A stretch of DNA of 64,000 nt from Paenibacillus sp. BIC5C1 (GTDB lineage Bacteria; Bacillota; Bacilli; Paenibacillales; Paenibacillaceae): NCBI RefSeq assembly GCF_032399705.1, contig NZ_CP135922.1, forward strand, positions 4,774,001 through 4,838,000. Direction: 5' to 3'. Positions 63,394 through 64,000 of the stretch are shown here, in pieces. A program made the position numbers and the translations under genes. The notes under the pieces are model-generated. The model did not search any database and was not told where the DNA came from. It saw nothing but the letters and a program-made list of their open reading frames with translations. Numbering within the stretch: position 1 is the first letter of the stretch; every line of letters starts with the position of its first letter.

Positions 63394-63602
63394 TTGACGA
63401 AGCTTTTTTCAATATGATATTATATTCAAGTATTGTTTTATGCAGGTTTAGTAATGGAAATGATCCGGCTATGCCGGCTTGAACAACGCCATTAGCTACT
63501 GGAACCTGACCATTGCGGTCAGGAAGAACAATTTAGCCCGTCTGGAATGGCATTCGTGTCTCCTTAGGGCAACTGGTTATTTTAGGATAGGAGGTGTAAT
63601 CT
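63394..63602 (+). promoter_or_regulatory. rpmB promoter and long structured leader
   Basis: TTGACG (63394-63399), 18-base spacer, TATTAT (63418-63423). The leader of about 170 bases forms TAATGG/CCATTA around CCGGC-tat-GCCGG (63452-63494) and CCTGACC-attgc-GGTCAGG (63505-63523), before AGGAGGTG. Such a leader suggests autogenous control by the ribosomal protein. Confidence 0.55.
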
Positions 63603-63791
63603 ATGTCTCGCAAATGTTATGTGACAGGTAAGAAACCGGGCACCGGTAACCACGTATCCCACGCTAACAACCGTAACCGTCGTTCTTGGGGCGTAAACGT
63701 TCAGAAGGTCCGCATTCTCGTGAACGGTAAACCAAAACGTGTATACGTAAGCACCCGTGCACTGAAAGCCGGTAAAGTGACTCGCGTATAA
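63603..63791 (+). CDS. rpmB: Ribosomal protein L28
   Basis: 62-residue bL28 of the large ribosomal subunit, full length. [20 protein letters not shown] at the N-terminus, then [15 protein letters not shown] and [14 protein letters not shown], are standard. Only one Cys is left, so this is the zinc-free form. AGGAGGTG precedes the ATG. It is monocistronic, with its own sigma-A promoter, a long structured leader and a terminator, and is divergent from fakA. Confidence 0.98.
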   Translation: MSRKCYVTGKKPGTGNHVSHANNRNRRSWGVNVQKVRILVNGKPKRVYVSTRALKAGKVTRV

Positions 63792-63821
63792 TCACGCAAA
63801 GCTACTATAAATCGGGTAAGC

Positions 63822-63856
63822 AAAAAGCACCTTGTTCCTTGCAGGTGCTTTTTTGG
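63822..63856 (+). terminator. Terminator of rpmB
   Basis: AAAAGCACCT / AGGTGCTTTTTT hairpin about 35 bases after the stop codon. Confidence 0.92.
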
Positions 63857-64000
63857 TATTCAGAAATAACATCATGAATACACACATCAGCATGTGAATG
63901 GCCGCCGCATGGCGCTTCGCAGGTCCGAATTCCAGATGATCCTGTAGCCAAAGCGGCGGTATTCGCCAATGGAACCTTTTAATCATGTCAGTTCTTTTGA

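Overview
The window looks like a stretch of a Paenibacillus-type chromosome (Firmicutes, endospore former). Evidence: strong AGGAGG-type ribosome-binding sites with frequent TTG and GTG starts; spore genes (a SleB-type cortex hydrolase, a SpoVIF-like protein); the Amj lipid II flippase; a Bacillus-type Fnr with a C-terminal iron-sulfur cysteine cluster; Bacillus-type LexA boxes; and the rpmB / fakA / degV / recG neighbourhood of Bacilli. No tRNA, rRNA, prophage, CRISPR array or transposase gene was found.

Layout. 1-3.7 kb: fermentative adhE (C-terminus cut by the window edge) divergent from fnr, with two Fnr boxes between them. 3.7-6 kb: a lipoprotein, an unknown protein and an HxlR regulator. 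6.2-13.4 kb: a sugar-catabolic cluster of three Gfo/Idh/MocA oxidoreductases, two TIM-barrel isomerase/epimerase-like proteins and a ThuA protein, with a divergent AraC regulator. 13.5-18 kb: TVP38-type membrane protein, MsrA-MsrB fusion, amj, a YdaT-like stress protein and a YitT-like protein. 18.2-20.2 kb: a dispersed repeat, then a two-gene operon of a TIR-like (Cap12/Pycsar-effector type) protein and a small basic partner. 20.4-26.4 kb: an SOS-type unknown gene, cysK, a DinG-family helicase and catalase. 26.4-32.4 kb: secreted PL9 pectate lyase under a CcpA (cre) site, a DUF6809 pseudogene, yaaA, an SPFH protein with a small membrane partner, and a SleB-type hydrolase with an odd N-terminal extension. 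32.6-40 kb: NiaP-like transporter, a sugar ABC transporter, an SsuD-like flavin monooxygenase and an AraC regulator. 40-48.3 kb: a six-gene candidate exopolysaccharide locus. 49-52.5 kb: LexA-controlled uvrX-like polymerase plus yolD-like gene, glutaminase, GNAT. 52.6-56.6 kb: a LytS/LytTR two-component system with an OFA-family transporter. 56.9-63.8 kb: small membrane protein, spoVIF-like gene, recG, degV, fakA, a candidate small RNA, and rpmB with a long structured leader.

Regulation readable from sequence: an Fnr box at -41.5 of adhE, LexA boxes on two promoters, a cre site before the pectate lyase, a sigma-B-type promoter before the YdaT-like gene, and a direct repeat in front of the OFA transporter that matches the E. 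coli YpdB target (half-site and 11-bp spacer).

Most notable: (1) the TIR / GAF-like operon; (2) four copies of an approximately 150-bp element with TTTACAC-type terminal inverted repeats and a central hairpin showing compensatory changes; (3) the exopolysaccharide locus with a receiver domain whose phospho-acceptor Asp is Glu; (4) the YpdB-like operator; (5) the candidate small RNA and structured leader near rpmB. All functions are inferred from sequence reading; no database search was possible.
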